Part shown: positions 54,348-63,102 of the stretch, in pieces
Layout of the letters: each line of letters begins with the position of its first letter
Numbering within the stretch: the first letter of the stretch is position 1
Assembly (NCBI GenBank): GCA_023428695.1
Contig: JAEYWY010000002.1
Span: 62,001 to 126,000 of the forward strand
Reading direction: 5' to 3'
DNA: 64,000 nt
From: Bacteroidota bacterium
Lineage (GTDB): Bacteria > Bacteroidota > Bacteroidia > Cytophagales > Cyclobacteriaceae
Notes under the pieces: model-generated
What the model was told of the DNA's origin: nothing
What the model saw: the letters and a program-made list of their open reading frames with translations, nothing else
The model's database searches: none
Made by a program: the position numbers and the translations under genes

Positions 54348-56073
54348 ATCCGATGTTGAACAACCCGCAAAACATACAATCTCCGGATCGGAAGTTTTGC
54401 TGCGCAGCCTGATTGGTGAAGGGGTAAAAACCATTTTCGGATATCCCGGAGGAGCAATCATGCCAGTATACGATGCGTTGTATACCTATCAGGACAGACT
54501 GAACCACATCCTTGTTCGTCACGAGCAGGGTGCGATCCACGCCGCCCAGGGTTTTGCCCGCGTTTCCGGCGACGTCGGAGTGGTTTTCGCAACGTCAGGT
54601 CCAGGCGCAACAAACCTTGTTACGGGGCTGGCCGACGCACTCATTGACTCAACCCCACTCGTGTGTATCACGGGACAGGTGTTCGCGCACCTCCTTGGAA
54701 CTGATGCATTCCAGGAAACAGACGTCGTAAACACAACGATCCCTGTTACCAAATGGAACGTCCAGGTTACTGAAGCCAAAGACATCGCATCAGCTGTCGC
54801 CCGCGCATTTTACATTGCACGGACAGGTCGTCAGGGTCCTGTATTGATTGACATCACCAAGAATGCACAAAATGAATTGATTGAAGAAACCGAATATCGC
54901 AAGTGTGACTTCATCAGAACCTATAAACCAAAACCTGTTCTTAAGATTTCGGAGGTTGAAGCAGCTGCACAGCTCATCAATTCGGCGAAGCGGCCATACC
55001 TGCTCTGCGGACAGGGTGTTCTGCTATCGGGTGCAACTGACTCATTAGTCGCATTATCTGAAAAGACCGGTATACCGGTAGCCTGTACATTACTCGGGCT
55101 GGGTGGTTTCCCGGCTGATCATGCGAACTACGTGGGCTACCTGGGGATGCATGGCAACTACGGCCCAAATATCAATACCAACGAATGCGACGTGTTGATT
55201 GCCGTGGGTATGCGATTCGACGATCGCGTAACCGGTAACGTAAGCAAATACGCACGCCAGGCACGGGTGGTTCATATCGATATCGATAAAGCCGAAATCA
55301 ACAAGATCATCAAAGCGGAAGTTGCGGTTCACGCGGATGCAAAGGAAGCATTGGACGCGCTTAGGCCCCTTTGCCGTGAGAACCGCCACGAAGAATGGAT
55401 TAGCAGCTTCCAAAAGCTCAACAAGATTGAGTTCGACAAAGTGGTCGCCCCCGAGCTCAACTCGGATCACGATCTTAAGATGGCTGAAGTCATCTATCAC
55501 CTGTCGAATATCACAAAAGGCGATGCAATCGTCGTCACCGATGTAGGGCAGCACCAGATGGTAACATCAAGGTACTACCACTTCAACAATCCCCGCACGC
55601 AGGTGACGTCAGGCGGAGCAGGTACTATGGGATTTGCCCTTCCGGCAGCGCTGGGTGCCAAACTCGCGAAACCGGATCAGCACGTTATTGCCGTGATCGG
55701 TGATGGCGGTTACCAAATGACCGTGCAGGAATTGGGAACGATCATGCAGTACAAGATTCCGGTAAAAATTGTGGTATTGAATAACAACTTCCTGGGAATG
55801 GTAAGACAATGGCAGCAACTGTTCCATGGAAAGCGGTATTCGTTTACCGAAATGGTAAATCCTGATTTCGTTAAGCTTGCGGATGCATATGGAATCCCTG
55901 CGAAGAAGGTTGAAGACCGTGAATCCCTGCTTTCTGCTGTCGACGAAATGCTGAAGGCTGAGACTCCCTATTTCCTGGAAGTTGTCGTCGGTAAGGAGGA
56001 CAACGTATTCCCTATGGTACCAGCAGGAGCAGGCGTATCGGAAGTGCTACTTGAGGCGCCACCCACAAAATAG
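54322..56073 (+). CDS. ilvB: Acetolactate synthase large subunit
   Basis: A 583-residue ThDP-dependent acetohydroxyacid synthase catalytic subunit. Domains in order: N-terminal PYR domain (LIGEGVKTIFGYPGGAIMP, with the essential Glu in HEQGAIHAAQGFARVSG), central FAD/transhydrogenase-like domain (PYLLCGQGVLLSGA), C-terminal PP domain with the ThDP motif GDGGYQMTVQELGTIMQYKIPVKIVVLNN. Start ATG at 54322 inside the ilvD end. It forms the holoenzyme with the regulatory subunit encoded next. Confidence 0.96.
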   Translation: MDALLTKSKSDVEQPAKHTISGSEVLLRSLIGEGVKTIFGYPGGAIMPVYDALYTYQDRLNHILVRHEQGAIHAAQGFARVSGDVGVVFATSGPGATNLVTGLADALIDSTPLVCITGQVFAHLLGTDAFQETDVVNTTIPVTKWNVQVTEAKDIASAVARAFYIARTGRQGPVLIDITKNAQNELIEETEYRKCDFIRTYKPKPVLKISEVEAAAQLINSAKRPYLLCGQGVLLSGATDSLVALSEKTGIPVACTLLGLGGFPADHANYVGYLGMHGNYGPNINTNECDVLIAVGMRFDDRVTGNVSKYARQARVVHIDIDKAEINKIIKAEVAVHADAKEALDALRPLCRENRHEEWISSFQKLNKIEFDKVVAPELNSDHDLKMAEVIYHLSNITKGDAIVVTDVGQHQMVTSRYYHFNNPRTQVTSGGAGTMGFALPAALGAKLAKPDQHVIAVIGDGGYQMTVQELGTIMQYKIPVKIVVLNNNFLGMVRQWQQLFHGKRYSFTEMVNPDFVKLADAYGIPAKKVEDRESLLSAVDEMLKAETPYFLEVVVGKEDNVFPMVPAGAGVSEVLLEAPPTK

Positions 56074-56119
56074 ATTAAGAAGCCCGATGAGTCGGGTGAT
56101 TAACCAAATAGTTAAGAAA

Positions 56120-56413
56120 ATGAAACAAGATTTCACCCTTGAGATTCTTTCAGATAACAATTTTTCGGTATTGAACCGGATCGTGAATGTGCTGAACCGG
56201 CGGAGGGTACGCATCAAGAAATTGATCGCGCACGAAAACGAGGACGATTTCCGAAGAGGTGTTGCCGTACTATTATTACACACAACTCCTGACCTGATGG
56301 AAAAGGTGAAACATCAATTGGAAAAACTGATTGAAGTTGAAGAGGCGCGTTTCTGCACAGGTTGCGAACTATACTTTGAACTCAGCGAAAAAAATAACAA
56401 GCAGGTGGCATAA
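56120..56413 (+). CDS. ilvN: Acetolactate synthase small (regulatory) subunit, ACT domain
   Basis: A 97-residue protein consisting of a single ACT domain: MKQDFTLEILSDNNFSVLNRIVNVLNRRRVRIKKL, then EARFCTGCELYFELSEKNNK. Small size is typical of Bacteroidota IlvN, without the second C-terminal domain of IlvH. The start at 56120 gives the canonical N-terminus; an in-frame ATG at 56087 adds 11 residues that do not look conserved. It confers feedback inhibition by valine in the known family. Confidence 0.9.
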   Translation: MKQDFTLEILSDNNFSVLNRIVNVLNRRRVRIKKLIAHENEDDFRRGVAVLLLHTTPDLMEKVKHQLEKLIEVEEARFCTGCELYFELSEKNNKQVA

Positions 56414-56473
56414 CGAATAGCCTGCGCATTAAACAGAACTTAAACACTACAAGAAAAAACTAAACACACAATT

Positions 56474-57544
56474 ATGGCACAAATCAATTTTGGCGGCGTC
56501 GTCGAAGAAGTAGTAACACGGGAGGAGTTCCCGATGGAAAAAGCGCTGGAGGTTTTGAAAGATGAGACAATTGCAATAATCGGATACGGCGTGCAGGGAC
56601 CTGCACAGGGACTTAACCTGCGTGACAATGGTTTCAGGGTAATTGTCGGGCAACGAAAAGGTTCGAAGACATGGGATAAGGCTGTCAGTCACGGCTGGGT
56701 TCCCGGTGAAACGCTTTTCGAAATCGAAGAAGCCGCAAAGCGCGGCACGATAATCCAATTCCTTTTGTCTGACGCCGGACAAATCGCGCTGTGGCCAACA
56801 ATCAAGCCTTACCTGACCAAAGGCAAAACATTGTACTTCTCACACGGTTTTGGAATCACATTCAAGGAACAAACAGGTATCATTCCTCCTGCTGATATTG
56901 ACGTTGTTCTCGCTGCACCAAAGGGTTCGGGAACTTCGGTCCGCCGCCTCTTCCTTCAGGGAAAAGGTATCAATTCAAGCTACGCCGTGTTCCAGGATGC
57001 AACCGGAAACGCGAAAACAAAAGCTATCGCCCTTGGCATTGGTGTAGGATCAGGATATCTCTTTGAAACTGACTTCAAGAAAGAAGTTTACTCGGATCTT
57101 TCCGGAGAACGCGGAACCCTGATGGGCGCAATCGCCGGAATCTTCGAAGCACAATACGAAGTGTTGCGTGCCAACGGCCACTCACCTTCAGAGGCGTTTA
57201 ACGAAACTGTTGAAGAGCTTACCCAGAGCCTTATGCCTCTTGTCGCAGAAAACGGCATGGACTGGATGTACGCCAACTGCTCCACTACTGCTCAACGTGG
57301 TGCACTTGACTGGAAGAAAAAGTTCAAGGCTGCTACTCTGCCTGTGTTCCAGGAGCTGTACAAGAGCGTGGCAACCGGCGAAGAGGCAAGAAGAACAATC
57401 GAAACCTGCAGTAAGCCCGACTATCGTGAGAAACTTGCTGAAGAATTGAAAGAACTTCGCGAAAGTGAATTGTGGCAGGCAGGAGCCGCAGTACGCAAAC
57501 TGCGTCCGGAAAAACAGCAGGTTGAAGCGAGCATGATCAATTGA
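56474..57544 (+). CDS. ilvC: Ketol-acid reductoisomerase
   Basis: A 356-residue NADPH-dependent enzyme converting acetolactate and acetohydroxybutyrate to the dihydroxy acids. The Rossmann motif IAIIGYGVQGPAQGLNLRDNG is clear, and GQRKGSKTWDKA is the cofactor-specificity loop. Metal and substrate residues lie in DLSGERGTLMGAIAGIFEA, and NETVEELTQSLMPL. The length is slightly over the 330-residue class I form. A strong hairpin with T-run follows, separating it from ilvA. Confidence 0.95.
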   Translation: MAQINFGGVVEEVVTREEFPMEKALEVLKDETIAIIGYGVQGPAQGLNLRDNGFRVIVGQRKGSKTWDKAVSHGWVPGETLFEIEEAAKRGTIIQFLLSDAGQIALWPTIKPYLTKGKTLYFSHGFGITFKEQTGIIPPADIDVVLAAPKGSGTSVRRLFLQGKGINSSYAVFQDATGNAKTKAIALGIGVGSGYLFETDFKKEVYSDLSGERGTLMGAIAGIFEAQYEVLRANGHSPSEAFNETVEELTQSLMPLVAENGMDWMYANCSTTAQRGALDWKKKFKAATLPVFQELYKSVATGEEARRTIETCSKPDYREKLAEELKELRESELWQAGAAVRKLRPEKQQVEASMIN

Positions 57545-57588
57545 TCGCCGTCTACTCCTGACTGGACCCAAGTCCAGACAAACAATAT

Positions 57589-57635
57589 GAGAACCGGAGG
57601 CATTCGATTGCGAAACCTCTGGTTCTCTCGTTTTA
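57589..57635 (+). terminator. Terminator-like hairpin between ilvC and ilvA
   Basis: A 12-bp stem (57589-57600 with 57616-57627, one G-T wobble) with a 15-nt loop and a T-run (TCTCGTTTTATCC). It sits 44 bp after the ilvC stop and 14 bp before the ilvA start, so it must set an ilvA-specific expression level or be partly leaky. Confidence 0.75.
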
Positions 57636-57641
57636 TCCGGA

Positions 57642-58895
57642 ATGATTATGACCACACAAGCTGCAACCATCAACATCGAAGCTGCCTACGCGGTGCTGAA
57701 ACCGGTAGTCTTGAAAACACCGCTGCAGTACCACCGTAAGTTATCGGAGAAATTTGGCGCGGAGATCTACCTTAAGCGCGAAGACCTGCAGGTTGTTCGC
57801 TCCTACAAAATTCGTGGCGCGTACAACCTGATTAACAGTCTCGACAAAGCGCAACGCGAACGCGGCGTGGTTTGTGCCAGCGCGGGGAATCACGCCCAGG
57901 GTGTAGCATTCTCGTGCCGCGCTCTGAACCTGCGTGGAACGATTTATATGCCGGCAATCACGCCGAAACAGAAGATCAACCAGGTTAGAATGTTCGGTGG
58001 CGAGAATATCGACATCGTGTTAACCGGTGATACGTTCGACGAGTGCCAGACTCAGGCAATCACTTTCGCGCAGGAAAAAGGAATAACTTTTATTCCACCA
58101 TTCGATCATCCCAAAGTGATCGAAGGTCAGGGGACTGTTGCTTTGGAAATTTTGTCTGAGCTCAACGATCCCGATTATATCTTCGTCCCCGTAGGTGGTG
58201 GCGGATTATGCGCGGGTGTGGGAACTTACTGCAAGGATCACTCCCCAAACACGCGGATTATCGGTGTGGAACCTGCGGGTGCGCCCTCGATGAAGGAGGC
58301 GCTCCGCGAAGGGAAACCCGTACGCCTCGAGAAAATCCAACGTTTCGTTGATGGTGCAGCCGTTCAAAGAGTCGGAGAGCTCACGTTCGCGATTTGCAGG
58401 CACGTTATCACGGACATGCTACTGGTACCTGAGGGAAAGATCAGTTCCACGATATTGCAGCTCTATAACGAAGACGCGATCGTCGCGGAGCCGGCGGGAG
58501 CGTTAACGATAGCAGCACTTGATCTGTACAAAAAGCACCTCACCGGGAAGAAGGTCGTCTGCATTTTGAGCGGCGGTAATAACGATATCGACCGGATGCA
58601 GGAAATCAAGGAACGCTCCCTCCTGTATGAGGGATTGAAGCATTACTTCATCGTGCGTTTCGCGCAACGCCCTGGTGCGCTCAAGGAGTTTGTCAATCAC
58701 ATACTCGGCCCGACTGACGATATTGTCCGGTTTGAGTTTATACAAAAACATAATAAGGAAACCGGCCCCGCACTCATCGGTATCGAAGTGAAGTCACGTA
58801 ACGACTTTCATTCCCTGGTCGAGCGCATGGACAAGTACAGCCTCAACTATACGCTTGTGAATCAAAACGAAAATCTTTTTGAATACCTTGTTTAG
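57642..58895 (+). CDS. ilvA: Threonine ammonia-lyase (dehydratase)
   Basis: A 417-residue PLP enzyme making 2-oxobutyrate from threonine, the first committed step of Ile synthesis. PLP Lys in SYKIRGAYNLI; the glycine-rich phosphate-binding loop in VCASAGNHAQGVAFS and VPVGGGGLCAGVG; CILSGGNNDIDRM. The last 80 residues (IVRFAQRPGALKEFVNHILG, IGIEVKSRNDFHSLVERMD) are a single ACT-like regulatory domain, so feedback inhibition by Ile is likely. Starts at 57642 or 57648 are both possible. Confidence 0.95.
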   Translation: MIMTTQAATINIEAAYAVLKPVVLKTPLQYHRKLSEKFGAEIYLKREDLQVVRSYKIRGAYNLINSLDKAQRERGVVCASAGNHAQGVAFSCRALNLRGTIYMPAITPKQKINQVRMFGGENIDIVLTGDTFDECQTQAITFAQEKGITFIPPFDHPKVIEGQGTVALEILSELNDPDYIFVPVGGGGLCAGVGTYCKDHSPNTRIIGVEPAGAPSMKEALREGKPVRLEKIQRFVDGAAVQRVGELTFAICRHVITDMLLVPEGKISSTILQLYNEDAIVAEPAGALTIAALDLYKKHLTGKKVVCILSGGNNDIDRMQEIKERSLLYEGLKHYFIVRFAQRPGALKEFVNHILGPTDDIVRFEFIQKHNKETGPALIGIEVKSRNDFHSLVERMDKYSLNYTLVNQNENLFEYLV

Positions 58896-58946
58896 CTGGC
58901 TGCCTCATGACGTCATTCCGGCGTTTTTATTATATTAACGTGCTTC

Positions 58947-59957
58947 ATGACGGATATGGCAGTAATGCGATTGGGATATTTGATTGTGACACTATTGCTC
59001 GCCGGATCTGCGGTTAGTTACGGGCAGGTTGTTGTCTCCGGCGTTGTTCTCAACGAAGACGACAAATCACCCATCGCCTATGCGAACATCGGCATGTTGA
59101 ACACTTCCGTAGGTACAATTTCAAATCCTGACGGAACGTTCGAAATCCATATTCCTGCAAAACATCAAAATGATTCGCTTCTCTTTTCAGCTCTCGGCTT
59201 TCGAAAGCAATCTTTCATGATCGGCGACCTCCTTTCAAAAAAGCCATTGGTCATTTACATGCAGGAGCAGACCACATTGCTTAAGAACATAACAGTCAAG
59301 TCCAAAAAGAAAAAGCCCGTACGAACCTTTCAATTGGGGAATAACGTGTACGACGCCGGAAGCATTCACGTTGATTCCGTTGCAGCCGGATCAGCAATGG
59401 CATTATTGATTGAAAACAAATATCCCGTATATCAGGCCGAACTAACACTTCCATATTTTGCCCGTAAGGCAAGGCTAAGAATTTCCTACAACACATTTGA
59501 CGACTTCAAGATACGGCTTCGGTTTCTTTCTGTGAATCCGGAGACTGGTCTTCCCGACAAGGACCTTTACAATGGAAGTATTGTTGCCAAATCTGAACAG
59601 CGCCGCGGATGGCTCACCTTTGATCTGTCGAAATACAATATTCGCATCGAAGACCCGGCCTTCTTTTTGGTCTTTGAGTGGTTGATTGATGATGACGATC
59701 GCCGGTTGTTGATGGACATGTATCGCGAGTTTGAGCGTCAGTTCCCGAAGAAAGTAACAACCGATACGGTCGTGGTTGAGGGCGAAAAGATCACCTTCAA
59801 TAGTTATCATGGTTACCGCGCGGGAACGTCATTCGCATCATCATCCCAACGCGAGGTTATGGGCCAGTTCAAGTGTTTTTACCGGAATAATAGTCACGGA
59901 CAATGGCGCCGCTCCTCATCTGTCATCGCCGCTAACGTTGTAGTTGTGAATTATTAA
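58947..59957 (+). CDS. Exported protein with N-terminal carboxypeptidase-regulatory-like domain
   Basis: A 336-residue protein: signal peptide (GYLIVTLLLAGSAVSYG) then a CarboxypepD_reg-like domain of about 90 residues (VVVSGVVLNEDDKSPIAYANIG, ISNPDGTFEIHIP, LFSALGFRKQSFMIG). The rest, about 200 residues, is mostly beta strand with the run KSKKKKPVRTFQLG and no recognised family; no TonB plug or barrel follows, unlike SusC. It lies 50 bp after ilvA and 57 bp before the HAD gene, inside an amino acid biosynthesis cluster where its presence is unexplained. An in-frame ATG 18 bp inside is an alternative start. Confidence 0.75.
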   Translation: MTDMAVMRLGYLIVTLLLAGSAVSYGQVVVSGVVLNEDDKSPIAYANIGMLNTSVGTISNPDGTFEIHIPAKHQNDSLLFSALGFRKQSFMIGDLLSKKPLVIYMQEQTTLLKNITVKSKKKKPVRTFQLGNNVYDAGSIHVDSVAAGSAMALLIENKYPVYQAELTLPYFARKARLRISYNTFDDFKIRLRFLSVNPETGLPDKDLYNGSIVAKSEQRRGWLTFDLSKYNIRIEDPAFFLVFEWLIDDDDRRLLMDMYREFERQFPKKVTTDTVVVEGEKITFNSYHGYRAGTSFASSSQREVMGQFKCFYRNNSHGQWRRSSSVIAANVVVVNY

Positions 59958-60014
59958 CGGGATTGGCAATCACAAATTAAAAAGCTTAATTTCCAACCAT
60001 AGAACAAGTGTTAT

Positions 60015-60788
60015 ATGGCACAGGGATTATTGATTGACATGGACGGAGTCGTCTACGGTGGCGACGTAATGATACCGGGAGCTGACCTTTTTGTGAGCCG
60101 GCTTCTGCAACAGAACATTCCCTTTATGTTCATGACGAACAACAGCCAACGCACAAGGCTGGAGGCGGTGAGAAAACTTCAGAAGCTGGGCATCAAAGTC
60201 ACTGAAGATCACATTTACACAAGTGCAATGGCTACGGGAAAATTTTTGTCAAGTCAGATACCCCGCGGCACAGCCTATGTTCTGGGTGAAGGTGGACTGT
60301 TGACAAGCCTCCATGAAAACGGAATTTCACTGGTCGAGACGGATCCTGATTTTGTTGTGCTGGGCGAAGGAAGAAACTTTACCCTCGAGATGGTTCAAAG
60401 GGCCGTGGACATGATCCTTAACGGCGCAAAGTTCATCACAACCAACCGCGATCCGTCACCAAAGATGAAAGGCTGGAATAATCTTGGCATTGCTGCAACA
60501 ACAGCAATGATAGAAGAGGCAACCGGAGTTCGTGCATTCGTTATTGGCAAACCCGGCCCCGTGATGATGCGTTCCGCCCGGAAAGCACTGGGTCTCGAAA
60601 CTGCTGAAACAACGATCATTGGTGATACGATGGGCACGGACATCCAGGGCGGCGTTCAGATGGGATACAAAACGATCCTTGTTCTAAGTGGAATTACGCG
60701 AATTGAAGAGTTGAATCGATACGCTTTCAAGCCGGATCTGATTGTAAATTCTGTCAACGAAATCAAACTCCCGCTGCCGTGGTGGTAG
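60015..60788 (+). CDS. HAD-superfamily IIA phosphatase (NagD-like)
   Basis: A 257-residue cytoplasmic HAD hydrolase. Motif I (nucleophile) GLLIDMDGVVYGGDVMIPG, motif II TNNSQRTRLEAV (cap I/II region), motif III Lys in IGKPGPVMM, and motif IV GDTMGTDIQGGVQMGYKTILVLSGI. The class IIA cap lies between. The substrate is probably a small phosphate ester such as UMP or a sugar phosphate; it cannot be read from sequence. It follows the exported protein by 57 bp and precedes the leuC leader. Confidence 0.9.
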   Translation: MAQGLLIDMDGVVYGGDVMIPGADLFVSRLLQQNIPFMFMTNNSQRTRLEAVRKLQKLGIKVTEDHIYTSAMATGKFLSSQIPRGTAYVLGEGGLLTSLHENGISLVETDPDFVVLGEGRNFTLEMVQRAVDMILNGAKFITTNRDPSPKMKGWNNLGIAATTAMIEEATGVRAFVIGKPGPVMMRSARKALGLETAETTIIGDTMGTDIQGGVQMGYKTILVLSGITRIEELNRYAFKPDLIVNSVNEIKLPLPWW

Positions 60789-60890
60789 CATAAAAAGGCC
60801 GTACGACCGCTACCAATCACTTGTTAGTACGGGGCAAAAATTTTTCAACATTCTGTTGATGTAGCTCCCAACATTTCTCATCTTCGTACA

Positions 60891-60947
60891 TTGAATTTGC
60901 CTCGAAACTTTTTGCATTTTACGCAGCGACGAAGAGCTGAATTATAA
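60891..60947 (+). CDS. Putative leuC leader peptide (uncertain)
   Basis: A short reading frame starting at a TTG at 60891 and ending in TAA at 60945-60947, encoding LNLPRNFLHFTQRRRAEL. It precedes the leuC hairpin by 11 bp, a similar distance to the ilv leader. Leu codons are present (three TTG, one TTA), but not in a dense run, so its role as leucine sensor is only possible. No ATG starts this frame. Confidence 0.35.
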   Translation: MNLPRNFLHFTQRRRAEL

Positions 60948-60957
60948 CAGAAACACG

Positions 60958-60992
60958 ATCGTCCCGTCAGCAGAACTGACGGGACGATTTCG
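60958..60992 (+). terminator. leuC leader hairpin with short T-run
   Basis: A perfect 13-bp stem (60958-60970 with 60976-60988) with a 5-nt loop and a TTTCGTT tail. The stem can be lengthened on the outside by TTATAAC (60942-60948) with GTTATAA (60992-60998). The context between the HAD gene and leuC, and the similar leader of the ilv operon, suggest a regulatory attenuator rather than a plain terminator. Confidence 0.75.
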
Positions 60993-61003
60993 TTATAACG
61001 AGT

Positions 61004-61023
61004 AAGAACAAACTAACAGTTGT
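61004..61023 (+). repeat. 20-nt leader element, leuC copy
   Basis: This sequence is identical to that at 51665-51684. Surrounding bases are also similar in the two leaders (TTTCGTTATAACGAGT here, TTTTGTTTTATAGGCGG there), so the whole leader 3' part may be homologous. The element precedes the leuC start by 44 bp. Confidence 0.85.
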
Positions 61024-61067
61024 TATCGATCGGCAAAAAAACCAAAACAGACTTTCAGAATAAGACC

Positions 61068-62477
61068 ATGAGTCAGTCAAAAACATTGTTCGACAAAATC
61101 TGGGATGCCCATGTGGTGAAGCAAAGTGAAGGTTATCCCGACGTACTGTACATCGATCGCCACTTCATTCACGAAGTAACCAGCCCGCAGGCCTTCGATG
61201 GTATCCGAAAAAGAGGCGCAAAAGTTTTCAACCCGGCCCGCACAACGGCAACGCCAGACCACAACGTACCGACGCTTGATCAACACCTCCCCATCAAGGA
61301 GGTACTCTCGCGCCACCAGGTTGAAACGCTCCGCAAGAATTGCAACGAATTTGGTATCACACTCTACGATCTCGGTCATCCTTTCCAGGGCATTGTTCAT
61401 ATCATCGGACCGGAACTTGGTCTTACCCTTCCTGGGATGACCATCGTTTGCGGCGACAGTCACACATCGACACACGGAGCATTCGGCAATATTGCGTTCG
61501 GCATTGGAACCAGCGAGGTTGAACAGGTTCTCGCAACACAGTGCATCCTGCAGTATCGTCCGAAGACGATGAAGATTGAAATCAACGGCAAGCTTGGGAA
61601 CGGCGTCGTTGCAAAAGACATCATATTGTACATCATCGCGAAGATTTCTGCCAGCGGCGCAACAGGCTACTTTGTTGAGTATGCCGGTGAAGCTATCAGG
61701 AGTCTGTCAATGGAGGCACGTATGACCATTTGCAATATGAGTATTGAAATGGGTGCGCGTGGTGGATTGATTGCTCCGGATGAAACAACGTTCAATTACA
61801 TCCGTGGCCGAAAGTTCGCACCCCAGGGTGAAGCGTTTGACCGTTTGGTCGAACAATGGAGACAACTCCGCACGGATGAAGGCGCTAAGTATGACGCAGT
61901 TCTCGAGTTCGACGCCGCCGACATCGCACCGATGATTACGTATGGAACAAACCCGGGAATGGGTATCAAGGTAACGGACCGTATCCCGACCGTTGAAGAA
62001 CTGAAAGATATCAGCGAACAGACTTCGTTTAAGAAATCGCTTGACTATATGGGCCTTGCTGAAGGCTCACAATTGCTTGGCAAACCTGTCGATTACGTTT
62101 TCATCGGAAGCTGCACCAACGCGCGCATAGAAGACCTCCGGCTTGTTGCATCGATTGTTAAAGGCAAAAAGAAAGCAGATAATGTTGAGGTATGGGTTGT
62201 TCCCGGATCGAAACAAGTTGAGGAGCAGGCACGCAAGGAAGGCCTTGATAAAATATTTGAAGAAGCAGGATTTCAGCTACGCCAGCCCGGATGTTCAGCG
62301 TGTCTTGCAATGAATGAAGACAAGATACCTGCGGGTAAATATTGCATCAGCACTTCGAACAGAAATTTCGAGGGAAGACAGGGACCGAAGTCGAGAACGT
62401 TTCTGGCAAGCCCGCTGAGTGCAGCAGCCGCCGCGATCACAGGCAAAGTCACCGATGTTCGCGAAATCGTACAATAA
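61068..62477 (+). CDS. leuC: 3-isopropylmalate dehydratase large subunit
   Basis: A 469-residue aconitase-family Fe-S protein; isomerises 2-isopropylmalate to 3-isopropylmalate with LeuD. Cluster cysteines are in FIGSCTNARIEDL and QPGCSACLAMNEDK, plus CGDSHTSTHGAFG in the N-terminal part. The start at 61068 (MSQSKTLFDKIWDAH) gives the canonical N-terminus, whereas the upstream in-frame start would cover the leader. leuD follows after 24 bp. Confidence 0.97.
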   Translation: MSQSKTLFDKIWDAHVVKQSEGYPDVLYIDRHFIHEVTSPQAFDGIRKRGAKVFNPARTTATPDHNVPTLDQHLPIKEVLSRHQVETLRKNCNEFGITLYDLGHPFQGIVHIIGPELGLTLPGMTIVCGDSHTSTHGAFGNIAFGIGTSEVEQVLATQCILQYRPKTMKIEINGKLGNGVVAKDIILYIIAKISASGATGYFVEYAGEAIRSLSMEARMTICNMSIEMGARGGLIAPDETTFNYIRGRKFAPQGEAFDRLVEQWRQLRTDEGAKYDAVLEFDAADIAPMITYGTNPGMGIKVTDRIPTVEELKDISEQTSFKKSLDYMGLAEGSQLLGKPVDYVFIGSCTNARIEDLRLVASIVKGKKKADNVEVWVVPGSKQVEEQARKEGLDKIFEEAGFQLRQPGCSACLAMNEDKIPAGKYCISTSNRNFEGRQGPKSRTFLASPLSAAAAAITGKVTDVREIVQ

Positions 62478-62501
62478 AGTCAAAAACGACAGAGCATACA
62501 G

Positions 62502-63089
62502 ATGAGCAAAGAAAAATTCACGACGCTAAAAAGCACGGCGATTCCATTGCCAATTGAAAATATTGATACCGATCAGATCATTCCCGCGCGTTTCCTCAAG
62601 GCGACAACCCGTGAAGGTTTTGGTGAGAACCTCTTCCGTGACTGGAGGTACACCTCGGAAAATACACCGAATGCGGATTTCGTTCTAAATAACTCTGACT
62701 ACACCGGCAAGATCCTCGTTGCGGGAAAGAACTTCGGATGCGGAAGCAGTCGCGAACACGCCGCGTGGGCGATTTATGACTACGGATTACGTGTTGTTAT
62801 TTCAAGTTTCTTCGCAGACATCTTCAAGAACAACGCGTTGAACAACGCACTACTGCCGGTACAGGTATCCGATGAATTTCTTAAGAAGGTTTTTGCAGCA
62901 ATCGAAGCAGACCCGAAAGCAGAAATTACCGTAGATCTGCAAAACCAACGCGTTTCCCTGCCTGATGGAAGCTCGGAATCATTTGACATCAATCCGTACA
63001 AAAAGACATGTCTCACAAACGGATACGATGACATTGATTACCTCCTGAGTTTGCGGAACGACATAAAGCATTTTGAACTGACACATTAA
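62502..63089 (+). CDS. leuD: 3-isopropylmalate dehydratase small subunit
   Basis: A 195-residue swivel-domain subunit of the isomerase. IPLPIENIDTDQIIPARFLK is the LeuD signature at the N-terminus, followed by GKNFGCGSSREHAAWAIYDYG and FFADIFKNNALNNALLPV. The C-terminus extends about 40 residues beyond the core. It is 24 bp after leuC and 13 bp before leuB, so the three genes form a single transcript. Confidence 0.96.
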   Translation: MSKEKFTTLKSTAIPLPIENIDTDQIIPARFLKATTREGFGENLFRDWRYTSENTPNADFVLNNSDYTGKILVAGKNFGCGSSREHAAWAIYDYGLRVVISSFFADIFKNNALNNALLPVQVSDEFLKKVFAAIEADPKAEITVDLQNQRVSLPDGSSESFDINPYKKTCLTNGYDDIDYLLSLRNDIKHFELTH

Positions 63090-63102
63090 TCACGAAAAAC
63101 GA

